Origin: Roseobacter sinensis
GTDB taxonomy: Bacteria > Pseudomonadota > Alphaproteobacteria > Rhodobacterales > Rhodobacteraceae
Direction of reading: 5' to 3'
Assembly: GCF_025755255.1 (NCBI RefSeq)
Contig: NZ_JALIEB010000001.1
Coordinates: 496,001-560,000, forward strand
DNA length: 64,000 bases
This document shows positions 44,918 through 52,688 of the stretch, piece after piece. Both the position numbers and the translations under genes were made by a program. Numbering within the stretch: position 1 is the stretch's first letter; the number at the start of each line of letters is the position of its first letter. The notes under the pieces were generated by a model that was not told where the DNA came from, did no database searches, and worked only from the letters and a program-made list of their open reading frames with translations.

Positions 44918-45787
44918 TCAAACCTCCTCGCCGATCTTGTCCTGCGTCTTGGTGTCGAAATCACTGGCGTCGTGGCGCTCGTGCAGCTGTTGGTCGAGCG
45001 GGCCGTTCACCTTGTTCACCTTGACGCCGCGCTGCACCGCCGGACGCGCGGCGATCTGCTTTTCCCAGCGGATCACGTTCTCATACTCATGCACACTGAG
45101 GAACTCGCCCGCGTCATAGCTCTCGCCCCGCACGGTGCGTCCGTACCAGGGCCAGGTGACCATATCGGCAATCGTGTAGTCCTCGCCCGCGAGATACTCG
45201 TGATCGGCCAGATGACGGTCGAGCACATCCAATTGCCGTTTTGTCTCCATCGCGAAACGGTTGATCGGGTATTCCTGCTTGAAGGGCGCGTAGGCGTAGA
45301 AATGACCGAAGCCGCCGCCCAGATAGGGCGCGGAGCCCTGCAGCCAGAAGAGCCAGTTGAGGCATTCCGTGCGGGCCTTGAGTTCGGTGGGCAGAAACGC
45401 GCTGTCGAACTTCTCGGCCAGATACATCATGATCGATGCGCTCTCGAAGACGCGCAGGCCCGTGGTGGTGTCCAGCATCGCGGGAATCTTCGAGTTCGGG
45501 TTGATCTCGACAAAGCCGCTGCCGAACTGATCGCCATCCCCGATGCGAATGAGCCAGGCGTCGTATTCCGCGCCCTCATGCCCCAGCGCCAACAGCTCTT
45601 CCAGCATGATCGTGACCTTCTGCCCGTTTGGCGTGGCCAGCGAATAGAGCTGCAGGGGGTGCTTGCCGACAGGCAGCTCCTTGTCATGTGTGGCGCCGGC
45701 GATGGGGCGGTTGGTGCTGGCCCAGGTGCCGCCGCTCTCCTCGTCCCATGTCCAGACTTTCGGCGGAGTGTATTCGGTTGTGCTCAT
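44918..45787 (-). CDS. YghU-type glutathione disulfide-bond oxidoreductase
   Basis: A 289-residue glutathione transferase of the nu-class (YghU/YfcG) type, which reduces disulfides with glutathione. LYSLATPNGQKVTIMLEE holds the active-site TPNG, with threonine and asparagine in place of the usual serine or cysteine. NPNSKIPAM carries the cis-proline. An N-terminal extension of about 50 residues (WTWDEESGGTW) is the YghU form. Start 45787 (MSTTEY) is preferred to the longer in-frame start at 45823. Stand-alone gene. Confidence 0.92.
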   Translation of the reverse strand: MSTTEYTPPKVWTWDEESGGTWASTNRPIAGATHDKELPVGKHPLQLYSLATPNGQKVTIMLEELLALGHEGAEYDAWLIRIGDGDQFGSGFVEINPNSKIPAMLDTTTGLRVFESASIMMYLAEKFDSAFLPTELKARTECLNWLFWLQGSAPYLGGGFGHFYAYAPFKQEYPINRFAMETKRQLDVLDRHLADHEYLAGEDYTIADMVTWPWYGRTVRGESYDAGEFLSVHEYENVIRWEKQIAARPAVQRGVKVNKVNGPLDQQLHERHDASDFDTKTQDKIGEEV

Positions 45788-45872
45788 GGCGGCCCTTTCG
45801 GTGCGGTTGCGTCCTTGGTGCACCTATCGTGGATGCTGGCCAGAGCAAGGGCAAGGCGCGCGTGTGCAGGGT

Positions 45873-46532
45873 CTAATGTGCGGTGATGAGGGCGATGAGG
45901 CCGACGAGGATCAGGCTGAGCGCCCAGATCACATCGAGGTTGAACCAGCTTTTCTGCAGAAATGTGAGGCCCAGCCAGTAATAGACCCCCACGGCGACGG
46001 CGCCACCTGCAAGGATCATGGCTCCGGTGTGGGCAAGGGCGACGGCGAGGGCCGTGGTCGCGTTGTTCCACATCAGGTCATAGGCGGCGGCGTGGCCCGA
46101 ATCCGTCTCGAGCGTGCCGCAGATGCCGAGGTAGATCGGCACCAGCATAAGCCCCGCGCCGTGGGCCATGGCGGCCAAAAACGACCAGAGCGCCAGACGC
46201 GAGGGCGGCACGCGCGCGAGAAAGCGCGGGTGGCGGCGGTTGATCAGCAAATAGACCCCGAGGGCGATGACCAACAGGGCCGCCCCGGTCTGGATCTCGC
46301 GCTGCCATTGGACCAGTACCATCAGCGCGGAGAAGGGAAAGAGGATCGCGGCCATGGCCAGCAGGTGCCCCGCGGCAAGGGCCGCGAGCGCCTTGTAGAG
46401 ATCGCCGGTCTTGCGCGCCATCAGCGCGGCCGACACGGCGAGGGGCCAGCCCATGCCTGGGTTGACCCCGTGATAGACGCCCGAGACCACGACAGCGGAC
46501 CAAAGGGACGCCGCCGTGTTCATGCTCTCCAT
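45873..46532 (-). CDS. Polytopic membrane protein beside the selenium-binding-type gene
   Basis: A 219-residue integral membrane protein with six or seven helices. GVYHGVNPGMGWPLAVSAAL near the N-terminus and MAHGAGLMLVPIYLG in the middle carry conserved-looking histidines suitable for a metal or heme. It starts four bases after the selenium-binding-type protein stop, so the two are one operon. ATG 46523 is the alternative start. No function known. The histidines and the partner hint at metal supply or electron transfer. Confidence 0.75.
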   Translation of the reverse strand: MESMNTAASLWSAVVVSGVYHGVNPGMGWPLAVSAALMARKTGDLYKALAALAAGHLLAMAAILFPFSALMVLVQWQREIQTGAALLVIALGVYLLINRRHPRFLARVPPSRLALWSFLAAMAHGAGLMLVPIYLGICGTLETDSGHAAAYDLMWNNATTALAVALAHTGAMILAGGAVAVGVYYWLGLTFLQKSWFNLDVIWALSLILVGLIALITAH

Positions 46533-46536
46533 AGGC

Positions 46537-47937
46537 TCAGACGGAGGGGTAGCAGAAACTGTCGGTAGAGCAGTCGCCGCCCTCGAGCCTGATCTGGTGG
46601 CTGCGATAGCCGTCGGGAAACTCGACCCAGAAGTTTTCGTTCAGGGTCAGCCCGCCATTCTCGCCCACGTCCGCACAGACCATCGCCGCCCCCCGGTCAC
46701 CCGGATAGAACTGATCGTCCCATGTGGAATAGAGCGAGTTGGTCCAGTAGACGCGCTTGCCGTCCCGGCTGATCTCGACCATCTGCGGACCATAACCGAA
46801 GTCCTTGCCGTTGGGATGCGGCGTCTTCTTCACAATGCCGCCGATCTCGACCTTGCCCGCGAGTTTCGGGTTCATCGGGTCGGAGACGTCATACTGGTGC
46901 ATCTCGCCCTGCCCCCAGCAGGCCACATAGAGGAAGCGATCATCGAGGCTCAGGTCGATATCGGTCACCAGCGGCGGCACCGCGCCAAAGCCTTTCAACA
47001 GCTCCGGCAGATCGTCGGCATCCGCTGGCTGCGGATCGATGGTGATGGTTTTCTTGGCTTCGAACGTGCCGTCGTCCTTCTGCCACCAGGTGAAGATCGC
47101 ACCTTGCAGGTTGGTGGTATCCACGACAACCCCCACGAACCCGTAGTCCTTCGCCGGGTCGTGGGCCGGGCGGATCTCCAGCGCCATCTGATGGTTCGCA
47201 CCAAGGTCGATGGTCTGGACGTTCTTGCGCTGGCGCAGGTTCCAGAAATGGATCTTGTGCCCGTATTTTTTGCTGAGCAGATCCTCCGGCACGATCCCGT
47301 TTTCGAACTGCGGCGGCAGCCCCCATTCGGAGCTGACCATGTAGTCGCGTGGCAGGTTCCACCAGAAGTCGTAATGCTTGTCCTGTTCGCCCCGGTCCAT
47401 CTCGTAACGTCCGAGAATCTCGAAGGTTTCGCAGTCCATGATGAAGATACCCGGAGGGCCGTCGGTGCCGTCCGCGCCGCCACCGCCAAGCGTCGAGACA
47501 TAGATGCCCTCGGGGCCGCAGTGGATCGTATGCGGGCGCGAATAGCCGGTCTTGGCCATCAGCTCTTCGGGTTCGATAATCTTGTGGATCTTGGCCTTTA
47601 GCGGCTCCTTCACGTCGATTACATAGATGCGGCTGGAGCGGATGCCGGGGATAATCAGATAGCGGCGCTCCAGGAAAGCGTGGCCGGTGAGCGGCGAGAG
47701 CGCGGAGGAACAGGCGTTCCAGCCGAAGTGGTGAAACTCGTCTCCTTTGTTCGGCATGAAAAGGCTGTGCACGATCTGGCCGTAGGTGTCGGACTTCGGG
47801 TCCACATCGACCACGGCAAGCCCATCGGGTTGCGAGCCATCGGGACTCAGCATCAGCGTGAAGGCCAAGGTCTCGACCGGCGCCTGCATAGCCATTTGCG
47901 GCGTTGGATAAAACGTTGGGTCTGGTCTCAAATTCAT
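46537..47937 (-). CDS. Selenium-binding/methanethiol oxidase-family protein
   Basis: A 466-residue SBP56-family protein, a beta-propeller. Bacterial members (MtoX) oxidise methanethiol to formaldehyde, sulfide and hydrogen peroxide with copper, a step in marine DMSP and dimethylsulfide turnover, which suits a marine organism. Matches include GDEFHHFGWNACSS, RPHTIHCGPEGIY and ACWGQGEMHQYD, with the histidines and cysteines expected for metal binding. There is no evident signal peptide. The SCO1 and MauG-type accessory genes known from other mtoX loci are absent, and a membrane protein follows instead. Assigning methanethiol as substrate is by family. Confidence 0.85.
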   Translation of the reverse strand: MNLRPDPTFYPTPQMAMQAPVETLAFTLMLSPDGSQPDGLAVVDVDPKSDTYGQIVHSLFMPNKGDEFHHFGWNACSSALSPLTGHAFLERRYLIIPGIRSSRIYVIDVKEPLKAKIHKIIEPEELMAKTGYSRPHTIHCGPEGIYVSTLGGGGADGTDGPPGIFIMDCETFEILGRYEMDRGEQDKHYDFWWNLPRDYMVSSEWGLPPQFENGIVPEDLLSKKYGHKIHFWNLRQRKNVQTIDLGANHQMALEIRPAHDPAKDYGFVGVVVDTTNLQGAIFTWWQKDDGTFEAKKTITIDPQPADADDLPELLKGFGAVPPLVTDIDLSLDDRFLYVACWGQGEMHQYDVSDPMNPKLAGKVEIGGIVKKTPHPNGKDFGYGPQMVEISRDGKRVYWTNSLYSTWDDQFYPGDRGAAMVCADVGENGGLTLNENFWVEFPDGYRSHQIRLEGGDCSTDSFCYPSV

Positions 47938-48271
47938 CTGTTTTCCTCCCTGTTGGACGCAGTCGGATCGCAGCGTCCCCCGGGAAAAGCTGACACAGAA
48001 TCAAATGTCAGACAATTGATTTCTCGCGCGCCGCGAAATCGGGCGGCGACAAGCAGGCAGCCCGGTGACTGCCTGCGCGCGAAGTCTTCTCGATTTATCA
48101 GCGTGTTGGCGAACCATCGATACGACGCCTGACCGCAAACCTATCGGGACGCCACCTGACCGGCGGAGCCGTTCCATCCAAGCTCAAGATCGGGCAAGCC
48201 AGTTGCGGCGGGCGGATTTGCGCTTCATTATCTCCCCCGAGACGGTGGCACTCCGGAACACAGGGGGCGGT
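47938..48271. other. Divergent intergenic region with two inverted repeats
   Basis: CTGACA at 47990-47995 and TGTCAG at 48006-48011 form an inverted repeat with a ten-base gap about 55 bases before the selenium-binding-type start, a likely operator site. At 48053-48076 GCAGGCAG and CTGCCTGC form an eight-base-pair hairpin with no T-run. GATTTC/GAAATC arms lie at 48018-48039. No gene is supported here. The frame of the ECF sigma gene stays open upstream but lacks a good start. Confidence 0.5.
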
Positions 48272-48772
48272 TTGACGGACCTGAAGCGGGAAATGATCGC
48301 GACCTTGCCGCGTCTGCGGCGGTTCGCCCGGACGCTGACGCGCTCGGTCCCCGAGGCGGACGACCTTGTGCAGGACGCGTGTCTGCGCGCCCTCTCGCGC
48401 GCGCATCAGTGGGACCCTGCGCAACCGCTCGACCGTTGGCTTTTCCGCATCACACGCAACCTGTGGATCAACGAGGTGCGCAAGCGGCAGGTACGCCTGG
48501 GCGATGGGCACGTGCCTGCGGAGGAGAGCGTGGAGCTGGTCACAACGGAAACCGGCGAAGCGCGCGTCGCGGCAGTGCAGTTGCAGAGCAAGATCGAGGC
48601 TCTGCCCGCCGATCTGTCCACGATTCTTCTCGTCGTCTCCGTCGAGGGCTATAGTTATGCGGAGGCAGCGGAGCTTCTGGATATTCCGGTCGGGACCGTG
48701 ATGAGCCGGGTCTATCGTGCGCGGAAGACCCTTGCGAAGAAGATCGCCGAGACCGGGGGAGGTGTGCAGTGA
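48272..48772 (+). CDS. ECF-family RNA polymerase sigma factor
   Basis: A sigma-70 protein of about 166 residues. Region 2 reads LPRLRRFARTLTRSVPEAD then DLVQDACLRALSRA and RWLFRITRNLWINEVRKR. Region 4 reads EGYSYAEAAELLDIPVGT then VMSRVYRARKTLAK. It directs RNA polymerase to a stress regulon when freed from its partner. The start is uncertain: TTG 48272 after AGGGGGCGG gives the usual length, ATG 48293 is seven codons later. The stop overlaps the anti-sigma start. Confidence 0.88.
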   Translation: MTDLKREMIATLPRLRRFARTLTRSVPEADDLVQDACLRALSRAHQWDPAQPLDRWLFRITRNLWINEVRKRQVRLGDGHVPAEESVELVTTETGEARVAAVQLQSKIEALPADLSTILLVVSVEGYSYAEAAELLDIPVGTVMSRVYRARKTLAKKIAETGGGVQ

Positions 48773-49545
48773 TGCAAGATCACGAACGGCTCAGTGCCTT
48801 TCTGGATGGCGAGCTCTCCGAAGCGGAGGCGCGCGAGATCGAAAAGGAACTTGAAGGCGATCCGGCGCTTCTGGCGGAGTTCGAAGCGATCCGCGAGGCG
48901 GACCGGCTGGCGCTCGAAGAGTTCGACACCATGCTGCGCGAGCCGGTCCCGTTCGACTTGGCCAAGGCGATCCAGGAGGCGCCGGACGATCATGTGGCGA
49001 ATGCGACAGGTGCGCCGCGGCGGTCTCCACCCTGGGGCGCTACGATTGCAGCCCTGATTGCGCTGATGATCGGCGGTATTGGCGGATACTGGGCGGGCCA
49101 ATCGCAGGACAGCACGCTTGCCGCAGCGCCGGGCTGGTTGCAGGACATCGCTGATTATCACGCGGTTTATGCGACACAGACGCGCCATCTTGTGGAGGTC
49201 CCTGCCTCCGAGCGCGAGCATATCCAGACCTGGCTGACAAATACCGTGGGCACCAATGTTGCGGTCCCCGATCTCTCGGCGCAAGGGCTGGAGTTTCAGG
49301 GGGCCCGGCTGCTCGTGGCCGCGGGCAAACCCGTCGCGCAGCTGATGTATCTTGACGCCGATCAGAGGGTTGTCGCGCTCTGTCTGATTGCAACGGAAGC
49401 TCCGCGCGAGGGCTTCGCCGCGCAGACCATCGGTGCGTTTGGTATGGTCTCCTGGGGTGGCGCAGGCGCGAATTTCGTTGTCGTGGGAGATCAGGACCGG
49501 ACCGATCTGAGCACGATTGCCGAGGCGGCTGCGACGCAGGTCTGA
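48772..49545 (+). CDS. Anti-sigma factor with single membrane helix
   Basis: A 257-residue membrane anti-sigma factor coupled to the ECF sigma gene. The N-terminal segment (HERLSAFLDGELSEAEAREI) is the anti-sigma fold, but the usual His-x3-Cys-x2-Cys zinc residues are not present. One membrane helix (GATIAALIALMIGGIGGYWAG, in part) lies near residue 85-105, followed by a periplasmic domain of about 150 residues that may sense the signal. ATG 48772 shares a base with the sigma stop. The GTG at 48769 is possible. Confidence 0.85.
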   Translation: MQDHERLSAFLDGELSEAEAREIEKELEGDPALLAEFEAIREADRLALEEFDTMLREPVPFDLAKAIQEAPDDHVANATGAPRRSPPWGATIAALIALMIGGIGGYWAGQSQDSTLAAAPGWLQDIADYHAVYATQTRHLVEVPASEREHIQTWLTNTVGTNVAVPDLSAQGLEFQGARLLVAAGKPVAQLMYLDADQRVVALCLIATEAPREGFAAQTIGAFGMVSWGGAGANFVVVGDQDRTDLSTIAEAAATQV

Positions 49546-49582
49546 CATCGTCGACCGCCGTTTTTCAAAAAATTAAAGGAAT

Positions 49583-49599
49583 TTCTCGGATGCCGAGAA
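49583..49599. repeat. Perfect 7-bp inverted repeat after the anti-sigma gene
   Basis: TTCTCGG and CCGAGAA are separated by ATG. It lies 37 bases after the anti-sigma stop with an A/T-rich tract just upstream. It may be an operator or a transcript end hairpin. There is no T-run after it on the plus strand. Confidence 0.5.
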
Positions 49600-49650
49600 T
49601 AATCTGCCGCGCTCGGCTGTAGTCCCTGTGCAAGCAACACTGTGGTGGCT

Positions 49651-49806
49651 TGTCCCAGCGGGTAGGAGCCTGGACATGGCGGGATCGTCTTATGTGCCTC
49701 CGGTGTGTGGTTTTTGGAGGATGCGACCGGGCAGCGGCCTGATCGCTCGTGTTGGTTTCCGACCGTTCCGCGGTTTGCGTTCCTACCCGCTTGGGCGGGT
49801 TGTGAA
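49651..49806 (+). ncRNA. Candidate attenuator or structured leader before the VPLPA-CTERM gene
   Basis: AGCGGGTAGGA (49657-49667) is perfectly complementary to TCCTACCCGCT (49781-49791), enclosing 113 bases. Each arm has an alternative partner: TGTCCCAG pairs locally with CTGGACA on the 5' side, and ACCCGC with GCGGGT (TTGG loop, 49785-49800) on the 3' side. Such exclusive pairings are the pattern of a riboswitch or attenuator. The rest of 49546-49857 holds no supported gene. I do not recognise a known RNA family. Confidence 0.4.
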
Positions 49807-49857
49807 GATCGCCCCGCCTTACAAAGCATTTTCAATAAATTTTCTTCAGGATGTAAT

Positions 49858-50760
49858 ATGAGTTCGCCCCGATTGATCGCTGCGGTTGCAGCGCTTGTGC
49901 TGTTTCCGTCGCTTGCTCCGTCAGCCCCGGTCGTCTTTAGCGCCTCGGGCGCGGACGCGGCCAGCATCCAGGCCGAGGTTGATGCGTTTCGCGACGCCCT
50001 GGGCGCTCTGAACCCCAACGAGCCGGAGAATTTCGACGGTGGCCGCAGGCAGATAAACTGGGATGCCGCGCCGGATGCGATCTCCGATCCGAACCCTTTC
50101 CCCGGCGATTTTTTCAACTTCGGAGCCGCACCGCGCGCCCGTGGGATCGAGTTTCGTCCCAGCGAAAACCCCAATGCGGGCCCGCAAGAATTGATTGCAG
50201 ACGGCTTTCAGTTGAGCAGCACGGAAGCCTCGGGCGAGCCGGTGCGCTTCGGCTTTGAAGACGAACTGGGTGTGTTCAGCCCCGAGCGGTTGTTTGCGCC
50301 GACGGGTGGCACGATCTTTGACGTCCTCTTCTTTGATCCCGCCGATCAGAAAACCCCGGCCGCGACCCGAGGGTTGGGCATCATCTTTACCAATGTCAGC
50401 GAGACATATGATGAGACCGGGGCACCGACCACCGATGCGATTGTGAACCTGTTCCTGTCGGGTCAGGACATCGGTTCGGACGCGCCCAAACTGTCCTTCA
50501 ATGCCGAGGCGAGCGGGCCCGGCGGGCTGTCCTTCCTCGGTATTCTTTTTGATGCGCCGGTGATCGTCGGCGCGACTGTGCAGGCGGGTTTCATTCCTTT
50601 CGACGAAGCCACCAGCGGGGCGGGCGTCGTGGCAATGGACGACTTCATCTTTGGCGAGCCGACGGTTGCACCGGTGCCGCTGCCTGCGGGCGTGGTGCTG
50701 CTGGGCTCGGCTTTGCTGGGCGGGGCCACTGTCGGGCGCCGCCGGCGCCGTACCGCCTGA
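49858..50760 (+). CDS. VPLPA-CTERM sorting-signal protein
   Basis: A 300-residue exported protein. The N-terminus (LIAAVAALVLFPSLAPSAP) is a signal peptide. The C-terminus has VPLPAGVVLLGSALLGG followed by GRRRRRTA, the VPLPA-CTERM form of the PEP-CTERM sorting tail, which an exosortase in Rhodobacterales-type bacteria processes. The middle is a beta-rich domain with many Asp, Gly and Pro and is probably extracellular, linked to the surface or matrix. ATG 49858 follows TCAGGATG. The frame is open upstream through the structured leader. No exosortase gene is in the window. Confidence 0.88.
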   Translation: MSSPRLIAAVAALVLFPSLAPSAPVVFSASGADAASIQAEVDAFRDALGALNPNEPENFDGGRRQINWDAAPDAISDPNPFPGDFFNFGAAPRARGIEFRPSENPNAGPQELIADGFQLSSTEASGEPVRFGFEDELGVFSPERLFAPTGGTIFDVLFFDPADQKTPAATRGLGIIFTNVSETYDETGAPTTDAIVNLFLSGQDIGSDAPKLSFNAEASGPGGLSFLGILFDAPVIVGATVQAGFIPFDEATSGAGVVAMDDFIFGEPTVAPVPLPAGVVLLGSALLGGATVGRRRRRTA

Positions 50761-50767
50761 TGAGATA

Positions 50768-50797
50768 AGCACCGGCGCCTGGCACGCCGGTGCTTTC
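50768..50797 (+). terminator. Terminator after the VPLPA-CTERM gene
   Basis: AGCACCGGCG and CGCCGGTGCT form a perfect ten-base-pair stem with a seven-base loop, ending in TT before C, a short T-run. Position seven bases after the stop supports termination. Confidence 0.8.
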
Positions 50798-50988
50798 GCC
50801 GGGACCGGACTGCAGGTTTCACGACCTTCGCCTGTTGAGCCTCTCCGGTCCCGGCATTTGGTGTCGGCAGCCAATGCGTTGCAAAACCGCCGCCATTAAC
50901 CTCTTTCACATCCGATGGGCCTAGATTGAACGTTGACACCCCGCTTGGGAGTGGGACAGCAATCGACAAGCTCTTGATGGACGTGAAG

Positions 50989-51276
50989 ATGAAATTTCAG
51001 ATGATTTGGCCATTGGCCCTGACTGTTCTGCTCGGCGCATGTGCGGAGACCGGCACGGGCGCCGGTGGCACACCGATCCGCAATCTGCCAGAGGAGGTCG
51101 TGGCCATGGCCGCGCCCAACCAGGACCTCACCTCGGTTCGAATCCTGCCTGAAGACGGCTGCTACTGGTATCGTCACGTCGGCCCGGTGGAAACGACGCT
51201 TCTGCCCTTGCGCAATGCGGCTGGACAGCCGATCTGCACCCGGCCCCAGTCGGACACAACCGCGACCGGGGCCTGA
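50989..51276 (+). CDS. Small lipoprotein of unknown function
   Basis: A 95-residue protein starting with a lipoprotein signal (MIWPLALTVLLGACAET, lipobox LLGAC with the lipidated cysteine near residue 17). The mature part has RILPEDGCYWYRHVGPVETT and a second pair of cysteines (DGCYW, PICTR). ATG 50989 gives the best signal length. An ATG four codons upstream is possible. Similar short lipoproteins are frequent in this family without known function. Confidence 0.75.
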   Translation: MKFQMIWPLALTVLLGACAETGTGAGGTPIRNLPEEVVAMAAPNQDLTSVRILPEDGCYWYRHVGPVETTLLPLRNAAGQPICTRPQSDTTATGA

Positions 51277-51321
51277 CACCCGGTCTGGGAGCGTTCCCTT
51301 CTCACCAGAAACAGGATTGGT

Positions 51322-51364
51322 CACCTATTGCGTTGATTTCATCGAAATCAGGCTGCAATAGGTG
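51322..51364. terminator. Nested inverted repeat between convergent genes
   Basis: CACCTATTGC pairs with GCAATAGGTG (ten base pairs), enclosing TGATTTC-ATC-GAAATCA (seven base pairs) with small internal loops. It lies between the convergent ends of the lipoprotein and L,D-transpeptidase genes. A bidirectional transcript end is likely although T-runs are absent. Confidence 0.6.
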
Positions 51365-51387
51365 AACCAACTTCAAGGCAAATGGCT

Positions 51388-52056
51388 TTAGCTGCGGGCC
51401 GTGACGTAGGTCTCAGCGGGGTAGAGATGTGCCGTGACGCCCGTTGAGACGTTTTCATAGAGCCCGTTGATATGGGCCATCACCATACGCACACAGCCCG
51501 AGCTTGCCCGACCGCCGATCGACCGGGGGCTGGGGGTGCCGTGGATGCGCAGGTAGGTGTCGCGGTTGCCTTCGAACAGATAGAGCGCGCGTGACCCAAG
51601 CGGATTGGTCGGCCCGCCAGGCACGCCGTCGGCGAATTCCTCATAAAGATGGGGCTCTCGCTTGATCATCGCTGCGGTCGGGGTCCACTTCGGCCATTTG
51701 GCCTTGCGCCGGATGGTGTAGACACCGGGTTCGTAGAGATTGCCACGGGCAATGGCCACACCGTACCGCATGGCGGTGCCGTTGGTGTCCACATGGTAGA
51801 GGTAACGCGCAACGGCATCCACATGGATATCGCCGGGCCGCAGGCTGGCGTTCGCTTCGACGCGCGTTGGCAGGAAGCGCGGATGCAGCCCCCAGGGGTT
51901 CGATGTCGCCGGGTCGTAATTGGCGGGGGTGACGCGCGCATCCCAGATGTCCCATTTGCTGCGGGCCGCGTCGGCCGGTGTCGCAATGAGGGATGCTGGA
52001 ATCGCCGCAGAAAACAGCGCCGTCGTGGTCTGGATGAAATGTCTTCTCGTTAACAT
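51388..52056 (-). CDS. L,D-transpeptidase (YkuD-type)
   Basis: A 222-residue exported cell-wall enzyme that makes 3-3 peptidoglycan cross-links or attaches proteins. The N-terminus (RRHFIQTTTALFSAAIPASL) is Tat-like or a standard signal peptide. The catalytic motif HGTPSPRSIGG then ASSGCVRM holds the active cysteine and the SGCVR consensus. The domain runs from about residue 75 to the end. Stand-alone gene. Confidence 0.93.
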   Translation of the reverse strand: MLTRRHFIQTTTALFSAAIPASLIATPADAARSKWDIWDARVTPANYDPATSNPWGLHPRFLPTRVEANASLRPGDIHVDAVARYLYHVDTNGTAMRYGVAIARGNLYEPGVYTIRRKAKWPKWTPTAAMIKREPHLYEEFADGVPGGPTNPLGSRALYLFEGNRDTYLRIHGTPSPRSIGGRASSGCVRMVMAHINGLYENVSTGVTAHLYPAETYVTARS

Positions 52057-52206
52057 GGGTCTCTGGTCCTAGGTTACTCTCAACTCAACGCGATATAGCA
52101 GCTGATAGTTTCCACCAACTTTACGACAGAAATCAGCATGAGTCGGCGCGATCACGGATTTGTGCAATCGGTCTCTGTGATGGCCTGCCCGACGCCATTC
52201 AGGCAA

Positions 52207-52232
52207 GAAAAAACCGCCCCGAAAGGAGCGGC
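52207..52232 (-). terminator. Terminator after rpmJ
   Basis: On the minus strand CCGCTCC pairs with GGGGCGG (one G-U pair) around TTTC and is followed by six T. It is about 25 bases past the rpmJ stop. Confidence 0.88.
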
Positions 52233-52255
52233 TTACTGACACGATATGGCCGAGA

Positions 52256-52381
52256 TCAGCCTTGGCGGGCTTTGAACCGGCGCTGTGTCTTGTTGATCAC
52301 ATAGACGCGGCCCTTGCGACGCACGATCCGGCAGTCTCGGTGCCGATTCTTGAGCGAGCGGAGCGAGTTGCGAACCTTCAT
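52256..52381 (-). CDS. rpmJ: 50S ribosomal protein L36
   Basis: A 41-residue basic ribosomal protein of the large subunit. It starts [17 protein letters not shown] and ends [11 protein letters not shown], the zinc-free bL36 paralogue type, which lacks the four zinc cysteines of the classical form (only one cysteine is present). AAAGGAGAGG precedes the ATG at 52381. The upstream in-frame extension crosses the tRNA region and is not used. It lies directly downstream of tRNA-Val on the same strand and has its own terminator. Confidence 0.95.
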   Translation of the reverse strand: MKVRNSLRSLKNRHRDCRIVRRKGRVYVINKTQRRFKARQG

Positions 52382-52465
52382 GGTCCTCTCCTTTGTCTTC
52401 TCAGTCGGCGCGCAGACCAGCGCCGGGGTTGCGGGCAGCCCGGCAAGCCGGACCGATGAATGACG

Positions 52466-52540
52466 TGGTGGGCGATACTGGGATCGAACCAGTGACCCCT
52501 TCGATGTCAACGAAGTGCTCTACCGCTGAGCTAATCACCC
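52466..52540 (-). tRNA. tRNA-Val (anticodon GAC)
   Basis: On the minus strand the gene runs from GGGTGATTAGCTCAG to the encoded CCA. The acceptor stem GGGTGAT pairs with ATCGCCC (one G-U). The anticodon stem CTTCG/CGAAG encloses TTGACAT, giving anticodon GAC. The T-arm CTGGTTCGATCCCAG is canonical. 75 bases including CCA. Confidence 0.97.
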
Positions 52541-52688
52541 TTGATGCCTGCACAATTGCCCGGGCCCCAAAACGAAATGGGGCGCGAAGAACGCGCCGGT
52601 AGCGGGTCTTTAAAAGGAGTCGAAGATAAGATCAAGGGCTTTTGGTTTTCGCATTTTCTGCGCTATGGTCGGCGCTGAAGGAAGAGGT

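Noticed and set aside
49628-49861. Plus-strand open frame of 77 codons in the leader of the VPLPA-CTERM gene
   Set aside because: No ribosome site and it overlaps the paired RNA arms. Composition unlike a protein.
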